Source of the DNA: Paludibacteraceae bacterium
Lineage (GTDB): Bacteria > Bacteroidota > Bacteroidia > Bacteroidales > Paludibacteraceae
DNA: 48,289 bases
Direction: 5' to 3'
Assembly: GCA_017628395.1 (NCBI GenBank)
Contig: JAGBZD010000104.1
Coordinates: forward strand, 1-48,289
The notes under the pieces were generated by a model that was not told where the DNA came from, made no database searches, and saw only the letters and a program-made list of their open reading frames with translations. Positions 1 to 6,753 of this stretch are shown one piece after another. The first letter of the stretch is position 1. Each line of letters starts with the position of its first letter. Made by a program: the position numbers and the translations under genes.

Positions 1-50
1 TCTGCCTTACAAGCAGAGGGTCGGCGGTTCGAATCCGTCAACGCCCACCA
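1..50 (+). tRNA. tRNA-Val (TAC), 5' part outside window
   Basis: Anticodon stem-loop, T arm and 3' acceptor strand of a tRNA are visible. The loop CTTACAA gives anticodon TAC (valine). The acceptor strand AACGCCC is followed by discriminator A and an encoded CCA at 48-50. The visible part is identical to the next tRNA up to the 3' tail, so the two are a recent tandem duplication. Confidence 0.95.
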
Positions 51-63
51 TTCATTCCCATTC

Positions 64-138
64 GGGCGTTTAGCTCAGCTGGTTTAGAGCATCTGCCTTA
101 CAAGCAGAGGGTCGGCGGTTCGAATCCGTCAACGCCCA
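64..138 (+). tRNA. tRNA-Val (TAC)
   Basis: A complete cloverleaf: acceptor arms GGGCGTT (64-70) and AACGCCC (131-137) pair perfectly, the anticodon loop CTTACAA gives TAC, and the T arm GGCGGTTCGAATCCGTC is intact. After the discriminator A138 come C and A but not CCA, so this copy needs enzymatic CCA addition, unlike the copy 13 nt upstream. A terminator hairpin follows at 143. Confidence 0.97.
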
Positions 139-142
139 CAAG

Positions 143-179
143 AGATTGGTTAACAAAAGCGTTAATCAATCTTTTTTTT
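143..179 (+). terminator. Rho-independent terminator of the tRNA-Val pair
   Basis: Twelve-base arms AGATTGGTTAAC (143-154) and GTTAATCAATCT (161-172), with one G-U pair, enclose a 6-nt loop and run into eight T residues. It lies directly behind the second tRNA-Val. Confidence 0.9.
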
Positions 180-242
180 CTTCACATCAGACTGATTTCC
201 TACCTCAATTCATTTACCCGTAGCGTAGAGACTCTTTATACG

Positions 243-281
243 AATTTCCTTTGTCCCCTATCGAAGGAGACAAAGGAAATT
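243..281. other. Perfect 13-bp hairpin in the gap before the lipoprotein gene
   Basis: AATTTCCTTTGTC (243-255) and GACAAAGGAAATT (269-281) are perfect inverted repeats with a 13-nt loop. No clear U tract follows on either strand. It sits about 90 nt past the stop of the minus-strand lipoprotein gene and could end that transcript, but this is a guess. The rest of 180-373 shows nothing else I recognise. Confidence 0.5.
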
Positions 282-373
282 TCAGTGCTAATCCGCTTGC
301 TTTAGTCCCTGAAGAGCCAAGTCAATAGCAAATAATAGATTGAGCAAAGCGAGATAAGAAGAATATTTTATGC

Positions 374-1174
374 TTACAAATCCTTCACAAGACGAACACT
401 ATGCCCAAAGTAGCGATAACCGCTAAACATACCCGCTCCGCGTGAGCCAGAAGCGAGGTAGCACGCCACGGCGCTATTGAGCGTATTGGCAGACCAACAG
501 AAACTGTGACTCTGCTTAAAATCCACTACTGAGCCGAAGCGGACTCCTGCAGCAGGGAGAAAAACGGCACCTGTAGCTTCTAATTTAGACCACTGCGCAG
601 CAGTAAAGGTCTGATATTGGCTATACGCCTCTACACTCAAATCGCGGTGAAAACCTGCCATGAAAGTAACATCGGCAGGACTTGTCCAACTATCGGGCAA
701 CAATATCAAACCATTGACACCATCCACCTGAGCAATACCACAGAGAGAAGAGGCATTAGTACGATTGAGCAAGACATATTCCCACTCACTATTAGTCAAT
801 GTACGCCATGTATTAGGAGCGTCTTTGTCAATCTTATTCGTTCCCCAATCAACGAAATCGCCTAAATAATCATCGATAGTATCAGAAGCACTTACGCCGA
901 AATGAGTTGCACTTGTGCTCCAGCCAAATAAATCTAGCCAACCATTATACGAACTAGAACAATTGCTATTTGCTTCACCTATATAATCCAACTGACTTTG
1001 AGCAAAACGCCACTCGTTATTCGCTGGATGATACTGCAAGTTGCCAGGAGAGAACGTTACTTGCTTGGTTTCAGACACAGAGAAAACTCCAATTACTTCA
1101 GGGGCATTGGGCTCACAACCAACAAATAATACCGCCATTACGCAAATGACTAAACTAAATAACTTTTTCATCAT
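374..1174 (-). CDS. Surface lipoprotein of the FSPGNLQY type, unknown function
   Basis: 266 residues. The start MMKKLFSLVICVMAVLFVGCE is a type II signal peptide with a lipobox ending in Cys20, so this should be a lipid-anchored envelope protein; the second Met (1171) is an equally good start. The body has the order FSPGNLQY, a WRFA/YIGEAN segment, a Trp/Gly-rich stretch, GLILLPDSW and a C-terminal AGVRFG...CWSAN...VRLVKD. From memory this order recurs in Bacteroidales multigene lipoprotein families with a C-type-lectin-like or formylglycine-enzyme-like fold; no catalytic site is evident. It is a single gene on the minus strand, next to the structured RNA at 1224-1499. No TAnnTTTG box is seen directly upstream, so it may depend on read-through from that RNA's promoter. 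Confidence 0.8.
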   Translation of the reverse strand: MMKKLFSLVICVMAVLFVGCEPNAPEVIGVFSVSETKQVTFSPGNLQYHPANNEWRFAQSQLDYIGEANSNCSSSYNGWLDLFGWSTSATHFGVSASDTIDDYLGDFVDWGTNKIDKDAPNTWRTLTNSEWEYVLLNRTNASSLCGIAQVDGVNGLILLPDSWTSPADVTFMAGFHRDLSVEAYSQYQTFTAAQWSKLEATGAVFLPAAGVRFGSVVDFKQSHSFCWSANTLNSAVACYLASGSRGAGMFSGYRYFGHSVRLVKDL

Positions 1175-1223
1175 ATAATAAATCTTCTAGGACATCGGTT
1201 CCAAACGCCCCGTTGATATAAAT

Positions 1224-1499
1224 ATACAAAAAGCGTGGAACCTTACCTTTGCTTATTCTCTATCACGAGGTTCTGGCAAACCCTTTCGCAAGAACTAGCA
1301 AGCAACGCCCACGCCGAGTATGAAATGCCACCAAACAGAGCAGTCCACGCATGGACGCTCTGCGGCAGGATAGTCATATCCCAAAGGGCGTTTACTGCCT
1401 TCTTGTTTTGGGCGATTGTGAAATTTACCAGATTTCGTGATACCAAAACAAGCGCTAATAAACGCTTTTTATAATATGTCTGCAAACTTTTGGTTTGCG
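1224..1499 (-). ncRNA. Candidate highly structured non-coding RNA, about 275 nt
   Basis: A consensus promoter (1503-1534, minus) should start transcription near 1499. The transcript can fold as follows: 5' hairpin GCAAAC/GTTTGC (1482-1498); long-range closing stem ACGCTTTTT (1462-1470) with AAAAAGCGT (1228-1236), whose 3' strand ends in a U run; perfect 10-bp stem CCAAAACAAG (1443-1452) with CTTGTTTTGG (1402-1411) holding an inner GAAAT/ATTTC pair; GGCAG/CTGCC and GATA/TATC stems (1364-1399); a 27-nt near-perfect hairpin CAGAGC-GTCCA/TGGAC-GCTCTG (1336-1362); GTTCT/AGAAC (1270-1295). Conserved tmRNA and RNase P motifs are absent. A 6S-like RNA or a family such as Bacteroidales-1 is possible; I cannot assign it. 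Overlapping open frames look incidental. Confidence 0.65.
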
Positions 1500-1502
1500 G
1501 TG

Positions 1503-1534
1503 CAAAGGTAGTGAAAAATTTGCAATCGTGCAAA
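1503..1534 (-). promoter_or_regulatory. Bacteroidota-type promoter for the structured RNA
   Basis: On the minus strand TTTG (1531-1534) is followed after 20 bp by TACCTTTG (1503-1510). It points to 1499 and below, where the stem-rich RNA begins. Confidence 0.8.
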
Positions 1535-1679
1535 TTTTTTAGCTGAAAGTTTATAGTTTAAGGTTTTAAAGGCGGCGACTATGTCGCAGTTTAGAGAACG
1601 GCGCAAAGCGCCTACTGTTTAGTATTTAGTGTTAAGAGGCGAGGATAGCCAAATATGATTCGGGGATAATAAACAAAGA

Positions 1680-1777
1680 ATTGCCACCTTGCCAGCTTGA
1701 CAGCTAACTATAAAAATTCACGCCCGCGCGTACGTGTGTATTTTAGGAAACAGGTGGCAAGCTGGCAAGGTGGCAAT
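1680..1777. repeat. Perfect 20-bp inverted repeat around a GC-rich alternating core
   Basis: The 20 bases at 1680-1699 (beginning ATTGCCACC) recur as an exact inverted copy at 1758-1777 (ending GGTGGCAAT), followed by eight A. The 58-bp loop has an alternating purine-pyrimidine run CGCGCGTACGTGTGTA (1725-1740). It could form a cruciform or act as a terminator. The rest of 1535-1795 holds short TTTATAGTTTAAGG-like repeats and no gene. Confidence 0.75.
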
Positions 1778-1795
1778 AAAAAAAGTCTTGGAAAA

Positions 1796-1827
1796 TTTGG
1801 AAATATGAGAAAAATTTTGTACCTTTG
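1796..1827 (+). promoter_or_regulatory. Bacteroidota-type promoter of the 1906 gene
   Basis: TTTG (1796-1799), 20 bp, TACCTTTG (1820-1827), followed by an 80-nt leader to the ATG at 1906. Confidence 0.8.
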
Positions 1828-1905
1828 CAGCATATTAGAGCCTAGAACAAAGAGCCGAGAATCAAGATAGATTAGAATTTGTAACTTACTTAACATTAAT
1901 TAACT

Positions 1906-2271
1906 ATGATTGTACATGTAGCATCGTTTTTAGAAAGTATCGGCGGAAGTATTGATGCTGAACATTGGTTGCGCCCCATCCCAGGTCGGACAGGGTACGC
2001 AGCGTATTGCAGAAAACCACAATACACCAAGAAACAGAAAAAAGAAATGGCAGAACGACCTGCAGTGAAGGCGTTTTCTGCCATTTGCAAAGAGGCTTCG
2101 GCTATCATGCGTGATGAGGCACAAAAAGCAGAATGGACGGCTAAACATCTTGCAGCCAAACGAGAAGCCAGCAAACATCAACGCATGCCACAAGCGAATG
2201 GCAAACCAGCAGTACCCGAAAGATTGTGGGATTATATTCGACACGAATTGAGTAAGCAACAATACATATAG
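1906..2271 (+). CDS. Conserved-looking small basic protein, unknown function
   Basis: 121 residues, ATG preceded by an AT-rich leader and a strong promoter, so I regard it as real. It has no signal peptide or membrane segment. The N-terminus (MIVHVASFLESIGG) reads like a short globular start; the middle (residues about 48-85) is Ala/Lys/Glu-rich and helical with a KKQKKEM stretch; the C-terminus VPERLWDYIRHELSKQQ is also helical. A small nucleic-acid-associated or mobile-element accessory protein is possible, but no motif settles it. It precedes engB by 158 nt containing two repeat arrays, so the two may not be co-transcribed. Confidence 0.65.
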   Translation: MIVHVASFLESIGGSIDAEHWLRPIPGRTGYAAYCRKPQYTKKQKKEMAERPAVKAFSAICKEASAIMRDEAQKAEWTAKHLAAKREASKHQRMPQANGKPAVPERLWDYIRHELSKQQYI

Positions 2272-2318
2272 GACGATGTGCCCTAATTCTCTCGGTGATG
2301 TTACGGTAAAGATACGGC

Positions 2319-2362
2319 GAAGTTCCTATGAAGTTCCTATGAGGTTCCAATGAAGTTCCTAT
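2319..2362. repeat. Four tandem copies of an 11-bp unit
   Basis: GAAGTTCCTAT occurs at 2319, 2330, (as GAGGTTCCAAT) 2341 and 2352 with a strict 11-bp period. It lies between the 1906 gene and engB. Confidence 0.9.
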
Positions 2363-2393
2363 GCAGATAGGTGGCAGATCAGGGGCAAGAAAT

Positions 2394-2429
2394 AGGGAAT
2401 TAAGAATTAAGAATTAAGAATTTTGAATT
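2394..2429. repeat. AAGAATT tandem array abutting engB
   Basis: The unit AAGAATT is repeated every 7 bp, ending in TTTTGAATT directly before the engB ATG. The same family recurs at 3281, 21343, 31742 and 48256. Confidence 0.85.
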
Positions 2430-3047
2430 ATGATACAATCTGCTTCTTTTGTAATCTCTAGTCCAGATGTGATGCAGTGCCCACAAAGCACTATACCCGA
2501 ATATGCTTTTATTGGTCGCTCAAATGTAGGTAAGTCCAGTCTTATCAATATGCTTGCGCATAATCCCAAGTTGGCAAAAACCAGTCAAAAACCCGGTAAG
2601 ACACTTCTCATTAATCACTTTCTCATTAACGCAGGAACCGATCAGCATTGGCATTTGGTGGATTTGCCCGGTTATGGTTTTGCGCAAGCAGGCAAGAAGC
2701 AGCGCGCTAAACTCAAGATGATGATTGAGCGCTACTGCCTTCTGCGTGAGGCATTGGTCAGTCTATTCGTACTGATTGATTGTCGCCATGAACCCCAACA
2801 AATTGACTTAGAGTTTATGGAATGGCTTGGTGAACAAGAGATTCCGTTTGCGATTATCTTCACTAAAGCCGACAAACTCAGCAAAAGTAAACTGACTATC
2901 AATATAGATACCTATAAGCAAAAACTGCTGGAATCATGGGCAGAGTTGCCTCCTATCTTTGTTACATCCGCAGAAAAAGGATTGGGAGAAGCAGAAGTCA
3001 TTGCCTATATAGAGGGTATTAACCGCGATATTGCCAACCAAGGGTAA
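2430..3047 (+). CDS. engB: Ribosome biogenesis GTPase EngB (YihA/YsxC)
   Basis: 205 residues, the usual length for this P-loop GTPase, which assists large ribosomal subunit assembly in the cytoplasm. Visible motifs: G1 GRSNVGKSS (29-37), G2 region with conserved KPGKT, G3 DLPGYG (78-83), G4 TKAD (145-148) and G5 near TSAEKG. The ATG follows immediately on an AAGAATT repeat array, with no Shine-Dalgarno sequence, as is common in Bacteroidota. A diverged A-type intergenic element (3053-3166) fills the gap to the next gene. Confidence 0.97.
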   Translation: MIQSASFVISSPDVMQCPQSTIPEYAFIGRSNVGKSSLINMLAHNPKLAKTSQKPGKTLLINHFLINAGTDQHWHLVDLPGYGFAQAGKKQRAKLKMMIERYCLLREALVSLFVLIDCRHEPQQIDLEFMEWLGEQEIPFAIIFTKADKLSKSKLTINIDTYKQKLLESWAELPPIFVTSAEKGLGEAEVIAYIEGINRDIANQG

Positions 3048-3052
3048 GGAAT

Positions 3053-3166
3053 AATCTCCTACTCGCTGCGCTCGAGAAATCTTATAAATCCCATTTACAC
3101 TCAGTGCTCCGCAATACATTGCCACCGCTCACATTCGTTCGCTGAATCTTATTGAATAAATGCAGT
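3053..3166 (+). repeat. Diverged copy of the A-type intergenic element
   Basis: The order of segments matches the elements at 19459-20383: CTCCT, a GAAATCTTATAAATC block, an ACACTC...TACTCCGCAATA-like block, ATTGCCACCG, then an inverted-repeat segment and AATCTTATTGAATAAATG in place of AATCTTAAGTAAATG. No terminal inverted repeats remain. It fills the whole gap between engB and the stress protein gene. Confidence 0.7.
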
Positions 3167-3280
3167 CATGTTAGATATATTCCATACAGACGATATTCGC
3201 GTTGAGCATAGCGATGGTACGCGTCGTAATGTGCAGCAGGTTTTAGATGCTTGCCGCGAGGAGCGTCGTCCGTATTTGAT

Positions 3281-3360
3281 AATTAAGAATGTAGAATTAA
3301 GAATTAAGAATTATTCCTCCGCGGATATTGAAGACCAATCAAAATTCAAAATTCAAAATT
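3281..3360. repeat. AATTAAGAATT and AAAATTC arrays inside the stress protein gene
   Basis: Two arrays (about 3281-3313 and 3340-3360) flank a 25-nt remnant that codes SADIEDQ in the N-terminal frame. They match the intergenic arrays at 2394 and 48256. Confidence 0.85.
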
Positions 3361-3623
3361 ATCCTCCATCCTCGTTCCCGTCACCATGCTGGAGGAGGAG
3401 GTCTATAAAGCAGAGATATGCACCTACTTAGCACGCAAGACGGGTGCACACCTTATATTATTGCGCGCGAACGACTACGGAAGCAAGGCGAAGCAGAATA
3501 CCCAGCGCATCATCACACATATTCAGACCATCTCAGAACGCACAGGCGACAATATCACCTACGAAGAGCGCATAGCGAAAGGCGACAGTTTCCATATCCA
3601 CAAAGAACTCCATACATATACCT

Positions 3624-3656
3624 CCCTTCCCTTTAGGGAGAGGACGGGGGTAGGCT
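3624..3656. repeat. CCCT..AGGG palindromic repeat, in frame within the stress protein gene
   Basis: CTCCCTTCCCTTTAGGGAG followed by AGGACGGGGGTAGG. It encodes SLPFRERTGVG at a point where the stress protein should run straight into LIILTASREYG. A relative lies within murI at 48113-48157. Confidence 0.75.
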
Positions 3657-3815
3657 TGATTATCCTCACAGCCAGCCGAGAATATGGTTTGGACGATTGG
3701 TTGTTTGGTCCACCAGAGCAGTATGTCATTCGCCATAGTCCAGTGCCCGTGATGCTTGTTAATCCGCGTGCTGACCTCTTTTCGCTATGTGACTAAAGAA
3801 AAATCGGCATTTCTC

Positions 3816-3846
3816 TTGCGTATATCCACAAAAAGCAGTATCTTTG
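3816..3846 (+). promoter_or_regulatory. Promoter of the DUF59 gene, within the stress gene tail
   Basis: TTG (3816-3818), 20 bp, TATCTTTG (3839-3846), 23 nt before the ATG at 3870. Confidence 0.75.
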
Positions 3847-3869
3847 CAAGTTATTTTGACACAAGACAT

Positions 3870-4184
3870 ATGAACGAATTTTTAGAATTGGAAGAACAGG
3901 TACTTCGTATGATAAAAACGGTCTATGACCCCGAAATACCTGTAAATATATATGAATTAGGACTGATTTACCGTATCGACCTTGCAGGCGATGGGGTATG
4001 CAATATTGACATGACGCTAACCGCCCCCAATTGTCCCGCGGCGGATTTTCTCGTAGAGGATGTGAAGCAGAAAGTAGGTTCGGTGGACGGTATTGAGACT
4101 GTGAATGTAAATATCGTCTTTGACCCCGAATGGAACAAAGACATGATGTCCGAAGAAGCCAAGTTGGAGTTGGGATTTTTATAG
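3870..4184 (+). CDS. DUF59/MIP18-family iron-sulfur assembly protein
   Basis: 104 residues from the ATG at 3870; the frame is open further upstream to 3756, but that part overlaps the stress protein gene and lies before the promoter at 3816-3846, so the later start is preferred. The fold markers are DPEIPVNIYELGLIY (about 20-34) and the conserved Cys motif LTAPNCPAADFL (about 56-67), followed by VFDPEWN. Family members (SufT, PaaD, MIP18) help mature cytosolic Fe-S proteins. There are no suf genes next to it; lpxH follows after 31 nt made up of a repeat array. Confidence 0.92.
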   Translation: MNEFLELEEQVLRMIKTVYDPEIPVNIYELGLIYRIDLAGDGVCNIDMTLTAPNCPAADFLVEDVKQKVGSVDGIETVNVNIVFDPEWNKDMMSEEAKLELGFL

Positions 4185-4215
4185 GCGATTAGGCGAGAGG
4201 TTAGAGGCGATAGGC
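4182..4215. repeat. TTAGGCGA-type array between the DUF59 gene and lpxH
   Basis: TAGGCGATTAGGCGAGAGG then TTAGAGGCGATAGGC fill the whole gap and abut the lpxH ATG at 4216. Confidence 0.8.
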
Positions 4216-5013
4216 ATGGTATATTTTTTAAGTGATGCGCATTTAGGTTCGAGGGCTATTGATAACCCGCAAGCTCATCAGCAGACCCTGATTGACATGC
4301 TCAATGGCATGGCTAAGGATGCTACGGCCATATACCTGCTCGGAGATATATTTGACTTCTGGTGTGAGTATTTCTGGCGCGATAGGAGTAAGGAGCAGTA
4401 CCGTCCTTTCCTGCAAACGCTCCGTGCCATCACCGACAAAGGTATAGCCGTGCACTTCTTCATTGGTAACCACGATATTTGGACTTTCGGTTGGCTGGCT
4501 AAGGAGACAGGTGTTCAGGTGCACCGTAAACCCGAGAGCATACTGCTCAATGGCAAGCGCATTTTTCTCGCTCACGGCGACGGATTGGTACCCAGCAACT
4601 ACTTGCAACAAATGCCAAAGAAGATACAAAAGAAAATCAGACAATTCGTTTTCCTACGCAAAGTCTTTCACAACCCCGTATTGCAATTTCTCTTTCGACT
4701 GCTCCCCCCTGCATGGGCTAACGAGTTTGGTTACGAATGGGCAAAGAATAGTCGTTTGAAAGAGTTATCACACCCTTGTCCGTACAAAGGTGAAGACAAG
4801 GAGGAATTGGTACTCTTCGCCAAGGAGCAAGAGCAAAAGGGCAATCACCACGACTATTACATCTTTGGTCATCGCCATATTGAACTGGATTTGATGCTCA
4901 GTCGCGATAGTAGAATCATGATTCTTGGCGACTGCTGGCAACAATTCACCTACGCGAAGCTGGATGGGACTACCATGACCATGGAGATGATAGACAACGA
5001 AAATCTTTTTTAA
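4216..5013 (+). CDS. lpxH: UDP-2,3-diacylglucosamine diphosphatase LpxH
   Basis: 265 residues. A calcineurin-like metallophosphoesterase that removes UMP from UDP-2,3-diacylglucosamine to give lipid X in lipid A synthesis, peripheral to the inner membrane. Metal-binding motifs in order: SDAHLGS (6-12), GDIFDFW (43-49), GNHDIW (84-89), AHGDG (about 119) and GHRHIE near the C-terminus. The insert region with several basic residues (KKIQKKIRQF) fits the membrane-facing lid. Starts immediately after a repeat array with no Shine-Dalgarno sequence; mazG follows across a B-type element. Confidence 0.95.
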   Translation: MVYFLSDAHLGSRAIDNPQAHQQTLIDMLNGMAKDATAIYLLGDIFDFWCEYFWRDRSKEQYRPFLQTLRAITDKGIAVHFFIGNHDIWTFGWLAKETGVQVHRKPESILLNGKRIFLAHGDGLVPSNYLQQMPKKIQKKIRQFVFLRKVFHNPVLQFLFRLLPPAWANEFGYEWAKNSRLKELSHPCPYKGEDKEELVLFAKEQEQKGNHHDYYIFGHRHIELDLMLSRDSRIMILGDCWQQFTYAKLDGTTMTMEMIDNENLF

Positions 5014-5110
5014 GAAGACAACATAAACAACTTGCGCGGCAATCAAATAGCACCCCATTCGCCCACGAGGCTCATCGGGGACCCCGCACTCCCTGCCGCG
5101 CTTCAAGGAT
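5014..5110. repeat. B-type intergenic element, copy 1 (with inserted loop)
   Basis: ACAACATAAACAACTT leads into stem GCGCGGCA (5034-5041) / TGCCGCGC (5094-5101). The loop holds AATCAA, an extra GC-rich segment ending CGGGGACCCCGC, and ACTCCC, as in the copy at 20569. It fills the lpxH-mazG gap. Confidence 0.85.
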
Positions 5111-5116
5111 AATATT

Positions 5117-5902
5117 ATGGCACATACAAGAGAAGAACAATTAAAAGCTTTTGACCGTCTGTTGACGGTGATGGACGAACTACGCGAGAAATGTCCTTGG
5201 GACAGAAAACAGACATTTGAGAGTCTGCGTCAAAACACCATAGAGGAGACCTACGAACTCGCCACAGCGCTGTTGCAAAACGATATGAACGAGATTAGTA
5301 AGGAGTTGGGCGATGTGCTCTTGCATGTCGTTTTCTACGCTAAGATTGGTAGTGAACTTGGAGCGTTTGATATGGCTGATGTTTGCAATAAAATCTGCGA
5401 CAAGTTGATATTCCGCCATCCACATGTATATGGCGAGTTTGCAGCCAACAACGCGAAAGAGGTGTGCGAGATGTGGGAACAAGTAAAGTTGAAAGAGAAA
5501 GGTGGCAATAAAACCGTACTGGCAGGTATCCCAGATGCATTGCCTGCATTGGTGAAAGCCTATCGTATTCAAGACAAAGTTGCAAATGTAGGTTTTGATT
5601 GGGAAAAGCGCGAGGATGTGTGGGCAAAAGTCAAAGAGGAAATCGCTGAGTTTGAAGCAGAAATCGAGCATATGGACGAAGAGAAAGCCACCGAAGAGAT
5701 GGGTGACTTATTCTTTGCGTTGGTGAATGCAGCACGCTTGTATAATGTTCGTCCCGATAATGCATTGGAGAAAACCAATGCAAAGTTTATCAAGCGGTTC
5801 AACTACATTGAGCAAAAGGCAAAAGAAAAGGGTCAATCCCTCAACGAGATGACCCTAAACGAGATGGAAGCCCTTTGGCAAGAAGCTAAAGTGAAAGGTT
5901 AA
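5117..5902 (+). CDS. mazG: Nucleoside triphosphate pyrophosphohydrolase MazG
   Basis: 261 residues, full length for the two-domain housekeeping MazG, which hydrolyses NTPs to NMP and pyrophosphate. Family motifs: LREKCPWDRKQTFESL (about 18-33), the metal-binding EETYELATA and ELGDVLLHVVFYA (about 43-76), then a second helical repeat with EIAEFEAE and EEMGDLFFALVN. Cytosolic, no signal peptide. Faces a convergent lipoprotein gene only 8 nt beyond its stop, with no hairpin between them. Confidence 0.96.
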   Translation: MAHTREEQLKAFDRLLTVMDELREKCPWDRKQTFESLRQNTIEETYELATALLQNDMNEISKELGDVLLHVVFYAKIGSELGAFDMADVCNKICDKLIFRHPHVYGEFAANNAKEVCEMWEQVKLKEKGGNKTVLAGIPDALPALVKAYRIQDKVANVGFDWEKREDVWAKVKEEIAEFEAEIEHMDEEKATEEMGDLFFALVNAARLYNVRPDNALEKTNAKFIKRFNYIEQKAKEKGQSLNEMTLNEMEALWQEAKVKG

Positions 5903-5909
5903 CACCTAA

Positions 5910-6443
5910 CTACTTTTCTTTCACAGGAATGTAGAACTTCGCAGAGGAAGTTGGATAATAAGAAGTGCTGGTCACAGTCAGCTTCAGATTAGTGCCACCC
6001 TTCACAAGCGGAGTAAAATACATCGGGAATGATAATCCATATAACCCTGGATCAAAGCAGAATTTACCTGAGGTAGTATCCGATTCGGATGTTAGCACAC
6101 TTTTCGTGGAATCAGAGAGGAAATACCACAAATCCATATGGTATTTTTCCCAATCTATTTTCACCGAAACCAAGTCACTTGTATGTGTATCAAATTTCAG
6201 AGCAAAAAACACAGTATCACCAATAAAGATAGTATCTAATTTGTACGCTTGATTATCATTATCGTAAAAAAGTTCTGTGATAGTATCTTGTGCGCTAACC
6301 AACGAATCATCTTCAAATACGGGGTTTACATAAAAGAAAGACCCGCCAATAGAAGGACTATATTGAGGTTCGGTGTACTCCAAACAGCTTGTCATAAGAC
6401 CAGCGACCACTACCAAAACGGAAAAAAGAAACAACTTACGCAT
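5910..6443 (-). CDS. Lipoprotein, unknown function
   Basis: 177 residues. MRKLFLFSVLVVVAGLMTSCLE is a signal peptide with lipobox and Cys20. The remainder is rich in beta-strand-like Thr/Tyr/Ser segments with many acidic residues (DTITELFYDNDNQ, DTIFIGDTVFFALKF) and a C-terminal strand AKFYIPVKE; it resembles the general class of Bacteroidales Ig-like surface lipoproteins, but I recognise no family. It lies downstream of tRNA-Leu on the same strand and has no promoter box of its own in the 85-nt gap, which holds a TTAATAGTTAATAATTAAT repeat. Confidence 0.75.
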   Translation of the reverse strand: MRKLFLFSVLVVVAGLMTSCLEYTEPQYSPSIGGSFFYVNPVFEDDSLVSAQDTITELFYDNDNQAYKLDTIFIGDTVFFALKFDTHTSDLVSVKIDWEKYHMDLWYFLSDSTKSVLTSESDTTSGKFCFDPGLYGLSFPMYFTPLVKGGTNLKLTVTSTSYYPTSSAKFYIPVKEK

Positions 6444-6507
6444 AATATATTGAACAATTAATAGTTAATAATTAATATTTATTGTATTTTGCATTTTTGA
6501 TACAACA

Positions 6508-6527
6508 AACGGGTCTTGCGACCCGTT
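6508..6527 (-). terminator. Hairpin behind tRNA-Leu
   Basis: AACGGGTC (6508-6515) and GACCCGTT (6520-6527) pair perfectly with a 4-nt loop, directly after the tRNA 3' end on the minus strand. The following U content is modest, so it may process or partly terminate. Confidence 0.55.
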
Positions 6528-6528
6528 G

Positions 6529-6610
6529 TGCGGCATAAAGGACTCGAACCTTCACTCCTCTCGAAACTAGATCCTAAGTCTAGCGCGTCTACCAATTCCG
6601 CCAATGCCGC
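6529..6610 (-). tRNA. tRNA-Leu (TAG)
   Basis: 82-nt class II tRNA. Acceptor arms GCGGCAT and ATGCCGC pair; the anticodon loop CTTAGGA gives TAG (reads CUA); a variable arm follows the anticodon stem. The discriminator is A and no CCA is encoded. Confidence 0.96.
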
Positions 6611-6634
6611 AGAGGTGATTTTTGAAATCGGCTG

Positions 6635-6666
6635 CAAAGGTACTACAAAAAATGCACATACGCAAA
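6635..6666 (-). promoter_or_regulatory. Promoter of tRNA-Leu
   Basis: TTTG (6663-6666), 20 bp, TACCTTTG (6635-6642) on the minus strand. The 35 bp at 6632-6666 are identical to those at 9666-9700 in front of the ATPase gene. Confidence 0.85.
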
Positions 6667-6753
6667 CTTTTTAGAGAAAAAGTTTACTTTTGGACAAAAA
6701 ATCGAGGAAAGCGCATGTTGGCGCGCGCAGTTGTAGTTTATTATTAATCGAAT

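Larger units (their letters stand above)
3168..3796 (+). pseudogene. Universal stress protein gene broken by repeat insertions
   Basis: The N-terminal part (3168 to about 3280, MLDIFHTDDIRVEHSDGT...) and the C-terminal part (from about 3368, ILVPVTMLEEEVYKAE...) belong to one UspA-like protein of the kind ending SREYGLDD..FGP...SPVPVMLVNPRADLFSLCD. They are in different reading frames. Between them lie an AATTAAGAATT array and a run of AAAATTC units; one 20-nt AAAATTC array would by itself explain the frame change (20 = 2 mod 3). The C-terminal frame has a TGA at 3329, so it cannot be entered upstream in frame. A third insertion, palindromic and frame-preserving, sits at 3624-3656. The C-terminal piece could still be made from the ATG at 3386 (136 codons). 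Sequencing error is the main alternative. Confidence 0.8.

Noticed and set aside
1224..1499. tmRNA or RNase P RNA
   Set aside because: The conserved tmRNA ends (GGGGCTGA..., TTCGACTCCC) and RNase P core (GAGGAAAGTCC) are absent, and the length does not fit RNase P.
1243..1533. 96-codon minus-strand frame over the structured RNA region
   Set aside because: It begins upstream of the transcription start predicted from the promoter at 1503, has no family motif, and the sequence is better explained by the pairing stems of an RNA.
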